Made by a program: the position numbers and the translations under genes. From positions 41,935,501-41,999,500 of the forward strand of contig JAIOJX010000002.1 in the NCBI GenBank assembly GCA_022376925.1: 64,000 nt of DNA. The letters run 5' to 3'. The notes beneath the pieces are model-generated. The model had not been told where the DNA came from and made no database searches. It saw only the letters and a program-made list of their open reading frames with translations. This stretch comes from Tragulus kanchil (Eukaryota > Chordata > Mammalia > Artiodactyla > Tragulidae). This document shows, piece after piece, positions 47,144 to 58,138 of the stretch; position 1 is the first letter of the stretch, and each line of letters begins with the position of its first letter.

Positions 47144-47427
47144 TGGACTTCCCTGGTGACACAAAGGATTCCACCTGCCAATGCAGGAGACATGAGTTTG
47201 ATCCCTGATCCAGGAAGATTCCACATGCCTTGGGGAAATAAGCCCAAGCACCATAACTGCTGCAGCCCGTGTGCCTAGAGCCTGTGCTCGACAAAAGGGA
47301 AGCTAGCCCAGTGAGAAGCCTGCGTACCACCAGTGGAGTAGCTCCCGTGTGCCACAGCTGGAGAAAGCCCGCACGAAGCAATGGGCCTCAGCACAGCCAG
47401 AAAGAAAGAAAGAAATATTTTGAAAAA
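47144..47427 (+). mobile_element. CHR-type tRNA-derived SINE, sense
   Basis: tggacttccctggtgacaca head, ccaatgcaggagacatgagt, B box gtttgatccc, and repeats of the gtgccacagctgg type, then an agaaagaaagaa tail. Target duplications gaaaacacaagttc (47130-47143) and gaaaatacaagttc (47428-47441) differ at one base. Confidence 0.9.
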
Positions 47428-47441
47428 GAAAATACAAGTTC

Positions 47442-48864
47442 ATCTTAAGCCATTATAGGGCTGCTGGAGGCTTCCGTGATCATGGTCAGATAGAAACTGT
47501 AGAGAGAGGGGCGCTGGGCTCTGGAGTGTTTTGTGTGCAGCCCGAGCGGGAGGCCCTCTGTCAGCGTTGTTCTGCACACAGAGCTCTCTTTAGCTGTTGT
47601 ACTCACTTGTCTTTCAGACTGTTTTCTGCACAATGTGGCTCCTCTGAATGGTTTACCATTTGTTTTATGCGTATCTGGTGCTAGATACTGTGGTTTCTAT
47701 GATTTGTCACTGTGGTACTAAAAGAATGTATATTCCTAAATACGTCTTAAAATAAGTTATTTGGCCAGATAGCACCTAGGTATTTTAACTACAGGTTTCC
47801 AAATAGCAAGACCCTTTTTTATGTTTAGCACCAGAAATAGTGTTTTCTTATGAAAATTTGGTATTATTAGCTGAGATGTATTTTAGAGGTGACTGTCTCA
47901 TCAGAATTGTACTAAACACTAAAAAGGAAAGAAAAATTTGGGCTCACCCTTTCTTCTCTTGTGCGTGTCACTACTTTTCTTAAGACATGGTCTCATGTAG
48001 ATACACTATAGTTGTTAACACGTAAGTGATATTCCTTTAGATTTTCTCCTTGGTCATCGCAGCAGTGGTTCAGAAGCTTCATGGGGTCCCTGCTCTCAAG
48101 GGATTCCTGGTACAGATGAACATAGCATCAACTGCTATGGTCCTGATCTCCACTATCTTTCAGAGATTTCAGATTTTCTGCGGAAGTGACCGCAGTTTGT
48201 TTTGTTCATGATAATACTTTTGCCTTTTGGATTGTTGATGGTTTATCTAGGGAAGAGCGTGTAACATTCCCTTCCCTTGATCTAATTCTCTTGAGAATCT
48301 TCATATTGAGGAAGTTAGGCTTGGTGACAAGGATATGTATTCTAATTAATATAAACAGAGATTCATCTAAGGTTCAGAAGGCATAAAGAGTCTCTGGTAA
48401 AAGTGAACATACAGATTCTGTGTTGGCCTTCAGGACAAATTGTCCAAGCGGCACTCAAGCCAGGGAACAGTGAGGCCCTCTCCAGAGGCTCCAGCTCTTT
48501 TCTAGCTCCGAAGCCACTCCTCATCGTGCCTCACTCCTGCCTTTTGACCCTTCCGAGCAATTGGCCAGACTCAGAGATCATTGTTAATGTCGTGCTTGGC
48601 AGTGGAAGTGGCAGAATCCGACACTCTGCCTTAGCATCACTTCTGACTGTGACTGACAGGCCCTATGTCGCGTGAGGAACTCTCTTGCAAGGAGGCCTGA
48701 GAAGCAGTGTCTGCTTCCAGTCTCTGGGGCTAGGAAGGCCTAGAGAAGGCAAGTGGAATCCTGGCATCCACCAAAACAGAAAGAAATGAAAAGAGAAAAG
48801 TAAAAATGTGTGCAAGAAATGCAGACATGCTTGGAAGACACAGAAGGTTGAGATCCAGACCTCC
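47442..48864. other. Unannotated non-coding stretch
   Basis: No recognised gene, RNA or element over 1.4 kb. Frames are under 95 codons. Confidence 0.45.
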
Positions 48865-49152
48865 ACAGTAAAGCGATTCTTGCAATAAAGTGACCACATG
48901 AATGTTTTGGTTTCCCAGTGTGTGTAAAAGTTATGTTTACACTGTACTCGTGTCTATTAAGTATCCAACACCATTATTTCTATAAAAAAAAGTGTCCATG
49001 ACATAATTAAAAATACTTTATTGTGAAACAGTCTGCTAACCCTCAGATCAGAGCCTTAGCAAATCGTATGTTTCTGCTGAGGATCCTGTCCCAGTGTTGA
49101 CAGCTGCTCACTGATCAAAGTGGTGTGAAGGCTGGAGTTGGTGTGGCTGTTT

Positions 49153-49823
49153 TTTTTTTTTTTTTTTTTTTTCTTATTTTTGGTGGGGGAGGTTGGCGAG
49201 GGAGGGAGGCGGGCAAGCCATTTCTGTTGATCCTTCATTTATCTATTTTCTTTTTTTTTTTTTTTTAAGATTTATTTATTTATTTATTTTGGTGGGGGTG
49301 GGGTGGGAAGGGAGAGGAGCAGGCGGGCTCCTTCTATTGGTCTTTCATTTGTCTGTTTTGATCCATCCTTGTTCTTTGGCCCGTGTGGGCCTCCCATGGC
49401 GGTGTCCTCTGTTGTCGCAGAGCACCAGCTCTGGGCGCACGCGCTCCAGAGCTCCAGCTCGGTAATTGGACACATCAGTCCAGCTGCTCCGCGGCACGTG
49501 GGATCTTCCCAGGCCAGGGATCGAACTGGCGCCCCTTTCACTGCAAGGCAGTGTCCTTGCCCACTGGACCACCAGGGAAGCCCTCATTTATCTATTTTCA
49601 TCCATCTTTGTTCTTTGGCCCATGTGGACCTCCCATTGCAGTTGCCTCTGTTGTCACAGAGCACCGGCTCTGGGCGCATGCGCTCCAGATTTCTGGCTCG
49701 GTAATTGGACACATCGGTCCAGCCGTTCCGTGGCACGTGGGATTTTCCCAGGCCAGGGATCGAACCGGCACCCCTTGCACTGCAAGACGGTGTCCCTACC
49801 CACTGGACCACCAGGGAAGCCCC
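49153..49823 (-). mobile_element. Family A SINE inserted in Tigger1, split by a second SINE
   Basis: Outer element: poly-T and G-rich block at 49153-49250, continuing at 49600-49823 with the family middle and ccaccagggaagcccc end. Its target duplication gtggctgttt lies at 49143-49152 and 49824-49833, within Tigger1. A second family A copy interrupts it at 49251-49583. Confidence 0.93.
49251..49583 (-). mobile_element. Family A SINE nested in another family A SINE
   Basis: Full-length antisense copy with poly-T, attta repeats, G-rich block, middle and tRNA-like end. A perfect 16 bp target duplication tcatttatctattttc, taken from the host SINE, lies at 49235-49250 and 49584-49599. The relative age is therefore Tigger1, then outer SINE, then this SINE. 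Confidence 0.95.
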
Positions 49824-51985
49824 GTGGCTGTTTCTTAAGGCCGCAGTGAAGTTCGTTGAGTCAATGGAGGCTTTCATAAAGAATTTCTGTGGAGCATGCA
49901 GTGCTGCTCGGTAACGTTTTCCCCACAGGAGAACTTCTTTCAGCATTGGAGTCGGCCCTCTCAGACCTTGCTGCTGCTTTATCCACTAGGTGTATGCCCT
50001 ACTCTCAATCTATTGTTGCCATTTCAGCAGTTTTCACAGTATCTTCCCCAGGAGTCGATTCCGTCTGAAGAAACCACTTTCTTTGCTCATGCACAAGAAG
50101 CAACTCCTCGCCTGTTAGGTTCATCCTGAGACGAGAGCAGTCCAGCCACATCTTCAGGCACCACTTCTGATGCTAGTTCTCTCACTGTTTCCACCTCATC
50201 TGCTGCTCCTTCCACCACTGATGTCTTGAACCTGCCCCCCACCCCCCACCCTGCCAGAGTCCTCCGTGAAGCTCAGAATCCACTTCTTCCTCACTCCTGT
50301 TCCTGTGGTATTTTGACCCCTCCCCGTGCACAGATCACCAGCATTCTTGATGGCATCTAGAATGCTGACTCTTCTCCAGAAAGTTTTCAGTGGACTTTCC
50401 CAGACACATCAGAGAATCGCTGTCGACAGCAGCTATAGCCTTGCAGAATGAACCTCTTCAATAATAAGGCCAGAAAGTTGAGATGACTCCTTGATCTCCT
50501 CGAGGCTGCAGAGTGGATGTTGTGTTGGCGAGCATAGCAACATTCACTCTGTTGTACAGCGCCTTCCTCAGAGCTCTGGGGTGATCAGGTGTGTTGTCAG
50601 TGACTGTTGGTAATTTGAGGGAATCATTTTTCTGAGGAGTGGGTGTCAACAGTGGGCTTAAAATACTCAGTACACTGTGTCATAAATGGATGTGCTGCCG
50701 TCCGGACTTTGTTGCTCTGTGGCGCTCCCAGCAGTGTAGGGTTAGCACGATTCTCAAGTACCCTGGGAGTTTCAGAAGGGTGGATGAGCATTGGCTCAAC
50801 TCCTGCCCACCAGGTGTGCTAGACCCTCCCAAGGCCTCTTTGCTCCCCAGATTTCTGGCTCGGTAATTGGACACATCGGTCCAGCCGTTCCGTGGCACGT
50901 GGGATTTTCCCAGCCCTGGCACCTTGCACTGCAAGGCGGTGTCCCTACCCACTGGACCACCAGGAAGCCCGTGGCTGTTTCTTAAGGCCGCAGTGAAGTT
51001 CGTTGAGTCAATGGAGGCTTTCATAAAGAATTTCTGTGGAGCATGCAGTGCTGCTCGGTAACGTTTTCCCCACAGGAGAACTTCTTTCAGCATTGGAGTC
51101 GGCCCTCTCAGACCTTGCTGCTGCTTTATCCACTAGGTGTATGCCCTACTCTCAATCTATTGTTGCCATTTCAGCAGTTTTCACAGTATCTTCCCCAGGA
51201 GTCGATTCCGTCTGAAGAAACCACTTTCTTTGCTCATGCACAAGAAGCAACTCCTCGCCTGTTAGGTTCATCCTGAGACGAGAGCAGTCCAGCCACATCT
51301 TCAGGCACCACTTCTGATGCTAGTTCTCTCACTGTTTCCACCTCATCTGCTGCTCCTTCCACCACTGATGTCTTGAACCTGCCCCCCACCCCCCACCCTG
51401 CCAGAGTCCTCCGTGAAGCTCAGAATCCACTTCTTCCTCACTCCTGTTCCTGTGGTATTTTGACCCCTCCCCGTGCACAGATCACCAGCATTCTTGATGG
51501 CATCTAGAATGCTGACTCTTCTCCAGAAAGTTTTCAGTGGACTTTCCCAGACACATCAGAGAATCGCTGTCGACAGCAGCTATAGCCTTGCAGAATGAAC
51601 CTCTTCAATAATAAGGCCAGAAAGTTGAGATGACTCCTTGATCTCCTCGAGGCTGCAGAGTGGATGTTGTGTTGGCGAGCATAGCAACATTCACTCTGTT
51701 GTACAGCGCCTTCCTCAGAGCTCTGGGGTGATCAGGTGTGTTGTCAGTGACTGTTGGTAATTTGAGGGAATCATTTTTCTGAGGAGTGGGTGTCAACAGT
51801 GGGCTTAAAATACTCAGTACACTGTGTCATAAATGGATGTGCTGCCGTCCGGACTTTGTTGCTCTGTGGCGCTCCCAGCAGTGTAGGGTTAGCACGATTC
51901 TCAAGTACCCTGGGAGTTTCAGAAGGGTGGATGAGCATTGGCTCAACTCCTGCCCACCAGGTGTGCTAGACCCTCCCAAGGCCTC
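49681..51985. repeat. Tandem direct duplication D12, body offset 1147 bp
   Basis: Copy 1 is about 49681-50838 and copy 2 is 50839-51985. The unit starts inside the outer SINE and ends inside the Tigger1 transposase. Copy 2's first 130 bases are degraded by about 15 deleted bases (cagccctggcaccttgcact replaces a longer B-box region), then the copies agree closely. Neither end corresponds to an element boundary. Confidence 0.95.
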
Positions 51986-53055
51986 ACAAAGCCTGTCCTT
52001 TGTAGCTCTGCAGCCAAGCATTGATTTCTTCTTATCTACAGAAGTCCTGGCGGGGCATCTTCTTCCAGTAGCAGGCTGTTTCGTCTGAGTTGACACTCTC
52101 TTGTTCAGTGTAGCCAGCATCTGAATTGTCTTTGCTCAGTCACCTGGATGACCTGGTGCAGCTTCTGCATCCACACTCACTGCTGCGCCTTGCACTCTCA
52201 AGTCACAGAGGTGGCTTTTTTCCTTAAGTCTTCTGAACCAGCCTCTGCCAGCTTTAAATTCTTCTGCAGCTTCCGCACCTGTCTCAGCCCTGACAGGACT
52301 GAGGAGAGTTAAATCTGCAATAAGTCTGTTTTGCTCTCTTATCATTTGTGTGTTCATTGAGGTAGCACTTTTACTTTCCTTCAAGAACTTTTCCTTTGTG
52401 TTCTCAGCTTGGCCAACTGTTTGGCTCAAGAGGCCTAGCTCTTGGCCCAGCTCTCAACATGCCTTCTTCATTAAGCATAATCCTTTCTAGCTTTTGGCTT
52501 AAAGTGAAAGCTGCGCAACTCTTCCTCTCTCTGGAACACCTCGAGGCTGTTGTAGGATTATTAACTGGCCTAATTTCAGTACTGTTGTGTCTCAGAAAAA
52601 GGGAGGCGTAAAGAGAAGGAGAAAGGCAGGGGAATGGTGCGTCAGTGGAGTAGTCAGAGCATATAGCCTTCGTTGATTAATTTCTCCCTCTCATATGCAC
52701 CCAGTTCATGACACCCTGCAACAATTACAGTAGCATTAATAACACCAGTGATGACTGATCACAGATCACTATAAAAAAATACAGTAGTAAATGCTCAGTG
52801 CGAAATATGAGAAGTACCAAAAAGTGATACAGAGACATACAGTAGGCACGTGCTGTTGGAAAAATGGCACTGACAGACTTGCTTGACATTGGGTTGCCAC
52901 AAGCCTTCAATTTAGTAAAAAAAAAAAAAAAAAAACCAATATCTGCAAAATACAGTAAAGTGAAATGCAATAAACAAGGTCTCACTGTGAAGGAGAACAA
53001 CAAAGGCCCCACAGTTTTAGAATGTCATTTTAGAATGCCACTAGCTGTGGAGTGC

Positions 53056-53368
53056 TATTGTTGTTTTGTTCTTCAGCCACTAAGTCATGTCCAGCTCTGC
53101 GACCCCATGGACTGCAGCCCACCAGGCTCCTCTGTCCATGGGATTTCCCAGGAAGAATACTGGAGTGGGTTGCCATTTCTTCCTCTTCCTGACACAGGAG
53201 ACTTGGCTTTGATCCCTGGGTCGAGGTTGGGGGTCTGTCCCTGGAGAAGGAGATGGCAACCCACTCCAGTATTCTTGACTGAGAAATCCCATGGACAGAG
53301 GAGCCTGACGGGCTACAATCCATAAGGTCATAAAGAGTCAGACACAACTGAGCAGCTGAACAGCCGCA
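53056..53368. mobile_element. Two Bov-A SINEs in inverted, head-to-head arrangement
   Basis: The left element (53056-53228) is antisense: ttcttcagccactaagtcat, ccatggactgcagcccacca, gaatactggagtgggttgcc. The right element (53232-53368) is sense: gagatggcaacccactccag, ccatggacagaggagcctga, gagtcagacacaactgagca. The two arms are largely complementary, so a transcript could fold into a hairpin of over 100 base pairs. Confidence 0.88.
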
Positions 53369-54149
53369 GCAGCAGCTATAGAATACAGAAATGTGCAAAA
53401 AAAAAAATTTGTTTATGTTTTAGCTTAATGATTTGTGTTTTTAAAAGTCAACGTCCCCAAATTTCCGAATATATTACTCGATAACAAGTATTGTTAATAA
53501 AACTATAAAATTTAATACTATAAGCTATGCCTGTTGAACAGTGATGTAAATGGGTGATTTAATTAGTAGATGCTGACAATGGTTATGCATAGTTGAAGTG
53601 TGCCTTAAAATATTTTGAAATAAGCAAAACTTAGCGCAAATGGATATTTCGTGCATTCAGGAATTAAAATTCATCAATTCTAAATTTTCTCTATGTTCCT
53701 TGCTGTTTCAGTTTATAAACTTTTATTATTTCTGAATATTTATATGTCTATCAAGCCATAAAGTTCATCTTAGATTCAGTTCACCATATCTGAGTGCCCG
53801 TTCCAGATGAGGCACTCATCTGTAGTGTGGCCACTACAACTAAATGCTCAGCTGCAGTGGGTTGCTCAGTATTTAGTGCTTCAGAGAAGCAGTGGTAAGG
53901 GTCCACAGCCCCTAAAGCCCTCGAGTCAGACACGACGGCCTTGAGTTGAGCATGGTGGGTGTGCACCAGGTGAGACCTGCTGCTCAGGGCCCAGCCTCTG
54001 GGGGACAGAGACTCACCCTGAAGGGAGGGCACTGAAGTGGGGCTTGCAGCCCACACGTGCATGAGCTGGCTGAGAAGAGGATGCTTTCCCTAGACGGTTT
54101 CCTGCTCAGTGGAGGACAGCAATGGAACACCTGCCTCCACTTTGAGCAG
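53369..54149. other. Unannotated non-coding stretch
   Basis: AT-rich then GC-richer DNA without a recognised gene or element. Confidence 0.45.
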
Positions 54150-56354
54150 ACTGGATCTGACCCGGCTGCGGCTCGGGCCTGAGGGTAGTGACAGGTCTGC
54201 GTGGTGGCGACAGGCTCGGCGCGGTGCTGTGGCCCCAGGGGTGTCTGCATGCACGGCCTGCTCGGGCGTGGCGAGCAGCGGCCACGGGCAGGGCCCGTGC
54301 CCTGAGCCAGCCGCCTGCCCTGCCACACCCAGCACCTCCTGTCCGGGCAGCTCTGTCGCTTCCTCAGAGGCCTCTCATGAATGGTACCCCTGGTAAATTG
54401 TTAATGCTTTTTTCATTTTTAAAAAAGATCATTAATAAGGAAATTCAATGAAGGTTGAAAAAGCAGTTGTATGAGTCTGTTCATGGAAAATTCTCAAGAA
54501 AAAATGTAATTTAGTGGAAGGCAAGATGTACAAATATTTCCAGTCTTTGTAATTTGGGAAATTATAAAGGTCTCGGAATGTGTCTTATTCATACGTGAGG
54601 ATTCTGGCATATTGAATCTAGAATGCTCTCATTTGTTCTACTTTGTGCTCCTGCAGTGAAAATCAGTGCCACCGGGTCTGTCTTCTCAGCATCTGACCCA
54701 GAGAGAGCTGCCAAAGTCAACAGGGGCCTGAGAACGTGAACACTGTGTTTACAGACTGTAGCACACAAACTGTAGGAAACTTCTCTTCGACTGTGTAAAT
54801 TTTTGAGGTCGTTCATCACAGTGACGTGCACACACTTGTAGTCACACTGTTTAAACTCTAAGAAGTATCCTCAGAGTTCACATTTCTGGAACCTGTGGGC
54901 TCCACCCCTAGTCCGTCCTGGCTGGCCTTCGGCTGTAACTCCTGCTAAAAGCAAAGCTGAGAGTCATGGCCAAGCCAGTGCTGAGGGGTCACCAGGGAGG
55001 CAGGACCCTGGGGACTACAGCCTCCACCACTGGCCTCCCAGCCACCTCCTGGCAAGAGGGTAGATCTGAGTGGAAGCTGAGGTCGCCTCCCTCATCCTCA
55101 TAGTTGAGGACTCGGAAATGTTTGCTGTGCTTATGGGAAGTGAGCCTGCTGTGGATGGAGGAGCCTGGGTAGGGCGTCACAGTTACTTACAGTGACTAGG
55201 ACGGAAGGCTGGGAAGAGCCCTTTGAAGAAGGACCTGAATGCAGAGGTGGCGCCCGCCTGAAAGCTGTTGGATTTGGAGAGCTGCGGTGCGGGTAGTGAC
55301 AGGTCTGCGTGGTCGACAGGCTGGTGGGGCCCTGCATGCACGGCCTGCTCGGGCGTGGCGAGCAGCGGCCACGGCAGGGCCGTGCCCTGAGCCAGCCGCC
55401 TGCCCTGCCACACCCAGCACCTCCTGTCCGGGCAGCTCTGTCGCTTCCTCAGAGGCCTCTCATGAATGGTACCCCTGGTAAATTGTTAATGCTTTTTTCA
55501 TTTTTAAAAAAGATCATTAATAAGGAAATTCAATGAAGGTTGAAAAAGCAGTTGTATGAGTCTGTTCATGGAAAATTCTCAAGAAAAAATGTAATTTAGT
55601 GGAAGGCAAGATGTACAAATATTTCCAGTCTTTGTAATTTGGGAAATTATAAAGGTCTCGGAATGTGTCTTATTCATACGTGAGGATTCTGGCATATTGA
55701 ATCTAGAATGCTCTCATTTGTTCTACTTTGTGCTCCTGCAGTGAAAATCAGTGCCACCGGGTCTGTCTTCTCAGCATCTGACCCAGAGAGAGCTGCCAAA
55801 GTCAACAGGGGCCTGAGAACGTGAACACTGTGTTTACAGACTGTAGCACACAAACTGTAGGAAACTTCTCTTCGACTGTGTAAATTTTTGAGGTCGTTCA
55901 TCACAGTGACGTGCACACACTTGTAGTCACACTGTTTAAACTCTAAGAAGTATCCTCAGAGTTCACATTTCTGGAACCTGTGGGCTCCACCCCTAGTCCG
56001 TCCTGGCTGGCCTTCGGCTGTAACTCCTGCTAAAAGCAAAGCTGAGAGTCATGGCCAAGCCAGTGCTGAGGGGTCACCAGGGAGGCAGGACCCTGGGGAC
56101 TACAGCCTCCACCACTGGCCTCCCCAGCCACCTCCTGGCAAGAGGGTAGATCTGAGTGGAAGCTGAGGTCGCCTCCCTCATCCTCATAGTTGAGGACTCG
56201 GAAATGTTTGCTGTGCTTATGGGAAGTGAGCCTGCTGTGGATGGAGGAGCCTGGGTAGGGGCGTCACAGTTACTTACAGTGACTAGGACGGAAGGCTGGG
56301 AAGAGCCCTTTGAAGAAGGACCTGAATGCAGAGGTGGCGCCCGCCTGAAAAGCT
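54150..56354. repeat. Tandem direct duplication D13, body offset 1085 bp
   Basis: Copy 1 is about 54150-55267 and copy 2 is about 55268-56354. Copy 2's first 120 bases are a compressed version of copy 1's (gacaggctggtggggccctg against a longer gacaggctcggcgcggtgct stretch), while the rest is near identical. Near the end, copy 1 lacks single bases in c, g and a runs (tcccagc against tccccagc, tagggcg against taggggcg, ctgaaagc against ctgaaaagc). No gene is recognised in the unit. Confidence 0.94.
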
Positions 56355-57389
56355 CTGGGAGATGCACTTTCCAGAAAGACCATCTCTTACAAGGAAGTGT
56401 GAACTGGGTGTCTTCTAGGAAGCAGACAGGGAGCTGGCATGGCCGGGGCGCCATGGCTCTGGACCTGACAGAGGGTCCTGGGGGAGGGGTGGGTAGGGAC
56501 AGGCAGCTTCCTCTGGTGTGCTGAGAGGCCTTGGGGCTCAGGCCTGGGCTCTGCTGATCTGTGCCTTGACAGGAGCGCTCCGGCTGCGCTGGGTTGTGTG
56601 GAATGTGGAGGAGCGGGAAGCAAGGCGAGGGCCCAGGCTGTCTCTGGAGTCCAGACAGGAGGAGGGCGATCCCGGCGAGCTTGCTGTGTGAAAGTGCGGG
56701 AAAGAAGAGGGGCTGAGCCTTGCAGAGGTGCCAGAGGCTGGGTGTGGCATGGTGGAAGCAGGGGTCAGGGATGACCGTGTGCTGTTGGTTTGGTGGCGAC
56801 TCAGTTCCTGAGGTGAGGTGACCCGGGAGGCGATGGGTTGGAAGTCCAGATTCTAGTACATTCTTGAGATGGAGGTGCCTAGGAGAGAGTGGGCTGGGGA
56901 AGCCCTCCTGGTTGTGAACTTGCAGTGGAGGAGAGACGGGAGGACATGAGAGCCAGGTGCTGTGTCCAGGACGCAGTTATCTTCTTTTTTTCCTCACAGA
57001 AGCATCATGACGTAGGTAACATCTGGCCGTTAGAAACAGAAATCAGTGAAAGGAGGGGTCTTCCCCCTTAGCGTAATAGATAAACCAATGGAACAGGAGA
57101 GATGATAGCAGATATATATAGGAATTTCATGAATACTATACGTATTTCAAAGCAGTGGGGAAAGATTAACCATTTAGGTAAGTGGTGTGAGCACAACAGA
57201 TAGGCCGTCTGGGGAGAAAGCAGCTGGGCCTGCTTGTCTCAGCCTGCCCTCAATCAGGAAGCGCGGGCTCCTGTGGGACAAGCTGAAGATCACTGTCCCC
57301 GCCCCCTCTCCCCAGGGCGCCGCTTACCCTCCCTCGAACACCCTCTTCCTGGAGCCTGTCCTAAGATGCACACACATGGAGTGCGGGTG
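56355..57389. other. Unannotated non-coding stretch
   Basis: G-rich DNA with overlapping short frames on both strands, and no domain or element that I recognise. Confidence 0.45.
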
Positions 57390-57780
57390 ATGCTCAGCCT
57401 GCTGTTTGCAATAGCAGATGTGGAAGCAGCCTACACGGTCAGCATTAGAGGCTTAAAACTCATTCACGTCCTGTGGGATAGTTACCACACAGCTTCCATA
57501 GAAAAACGAATGAGGAAGCACCCTGTGATCTGATACACAGACGTCTGTGATACCAGTTAGATACAGAAAGCTAGGAGCAGGGCAGAGTTTAAAATGCGCT
57601 GTACTTCTTGAATATTTATAAACAGGAACTCTCAAAGACGTGTAAAAAGTGGCAGTGGCGATCTGTGAAAGTCATGGGAGATAGAGGACAGAGGACAAGA
57701 ATGGCAGGGGAACTTTGTCACATGCCTCTGTATATTCTAAATTTTTTCATTATATATTATTTGGGAAAATAATAGGACTT
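57390..57780 (+). mobile_element. Old L1 3' fragment, sense
   Basis: tttgcaatagcagatgtgga, gtcctgtgggatagttacca and ccagttagatacagaaagct track the L1 ORF2 end and 3' UTR in sense. It is diverged. Confidence 0.5.
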
Positions 57781-57789
57781 TTATACACA

Positions 57790-58060
57790 GTCATTGCTCT
57801 TGGAAGTTTTAAACATTACTGTGGTTTTGGAAAGCAAGACATACAGCAATGAAGATATACTCTTTGAGCCTGTAATTCTTAGAAATTTAATTCATGAAAA
57901 ACATACAAAAAATCACATATGCACACACTATTATTCATGGTAGCAATGCCTATAATAGTGGAAAAACAGAAGCAATGTCAGTGGTCAGCATAGGGAAGAT
58001 TATTTAATGATAACAAGCTCCCGTGATGTAACATTGAGCCCTGCATACTAACACTGAGAT
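57790..58060 (+). mobile_element. Second old L1 3' fragment, sense
   Basis: tattattcatggtagcaatg, ggaaaaacagaagcaatgtc and gggaagattatttaatgata again match the L1 ORF2 end region. Two fragments therefore cover the same part of L1 in tandem. Confidence 0.5.
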
Positions 58061-58138
58061 CAGTGGAAACGTTCGTTCAGCCAGTACTTTTGTGCCTCCT
58101 CCACCACACAATGCTGGGTGTTAGGATACAGCAATGAA

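Larger units (their letters stand above)
49060..52553 (-). pseudogene. Tigger1 transposase (pogo/Tc1-mariner superfamily), dead
   Basis: Read on the minus strand, fragments follow the Tigger transposase from N to C terminus: a degraded start near 52550, where the start codon is lost, then the CENP-B-like DNA-binding region at 52136-52429 (FRRLKEKSHLCDLRVQGAA). The catalytic-domain part lies at 51605-52120 (KKSMLGCRATKDRL) and the C-terminal tail near 49060-49140 (HTTLISEQLSTLGQDP). Stops and frameshifts are frequent, and D12 repeats the middle. It encodes no working protein. Confidence 0.88.
48865..52985 (-). mobile_element. Tigger1 DNA transposon, antisense, near full length
   Basis: The left part matches the Tigger1 3' region (ttaagtatccaacaccatta, aattaaaaatactttattgt). 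The body follows the transposase gene, and the right end shows the 5' terminus (gacttgcttgacattgggtt, then gtgaaatgcaataaacaagg), the complement of the element's start. Insertions are the nested SINEs at 49153-49823. D12 duplicates about 1.15 kb of the body, so the apparent length is inflated. Confidence 0.9.
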
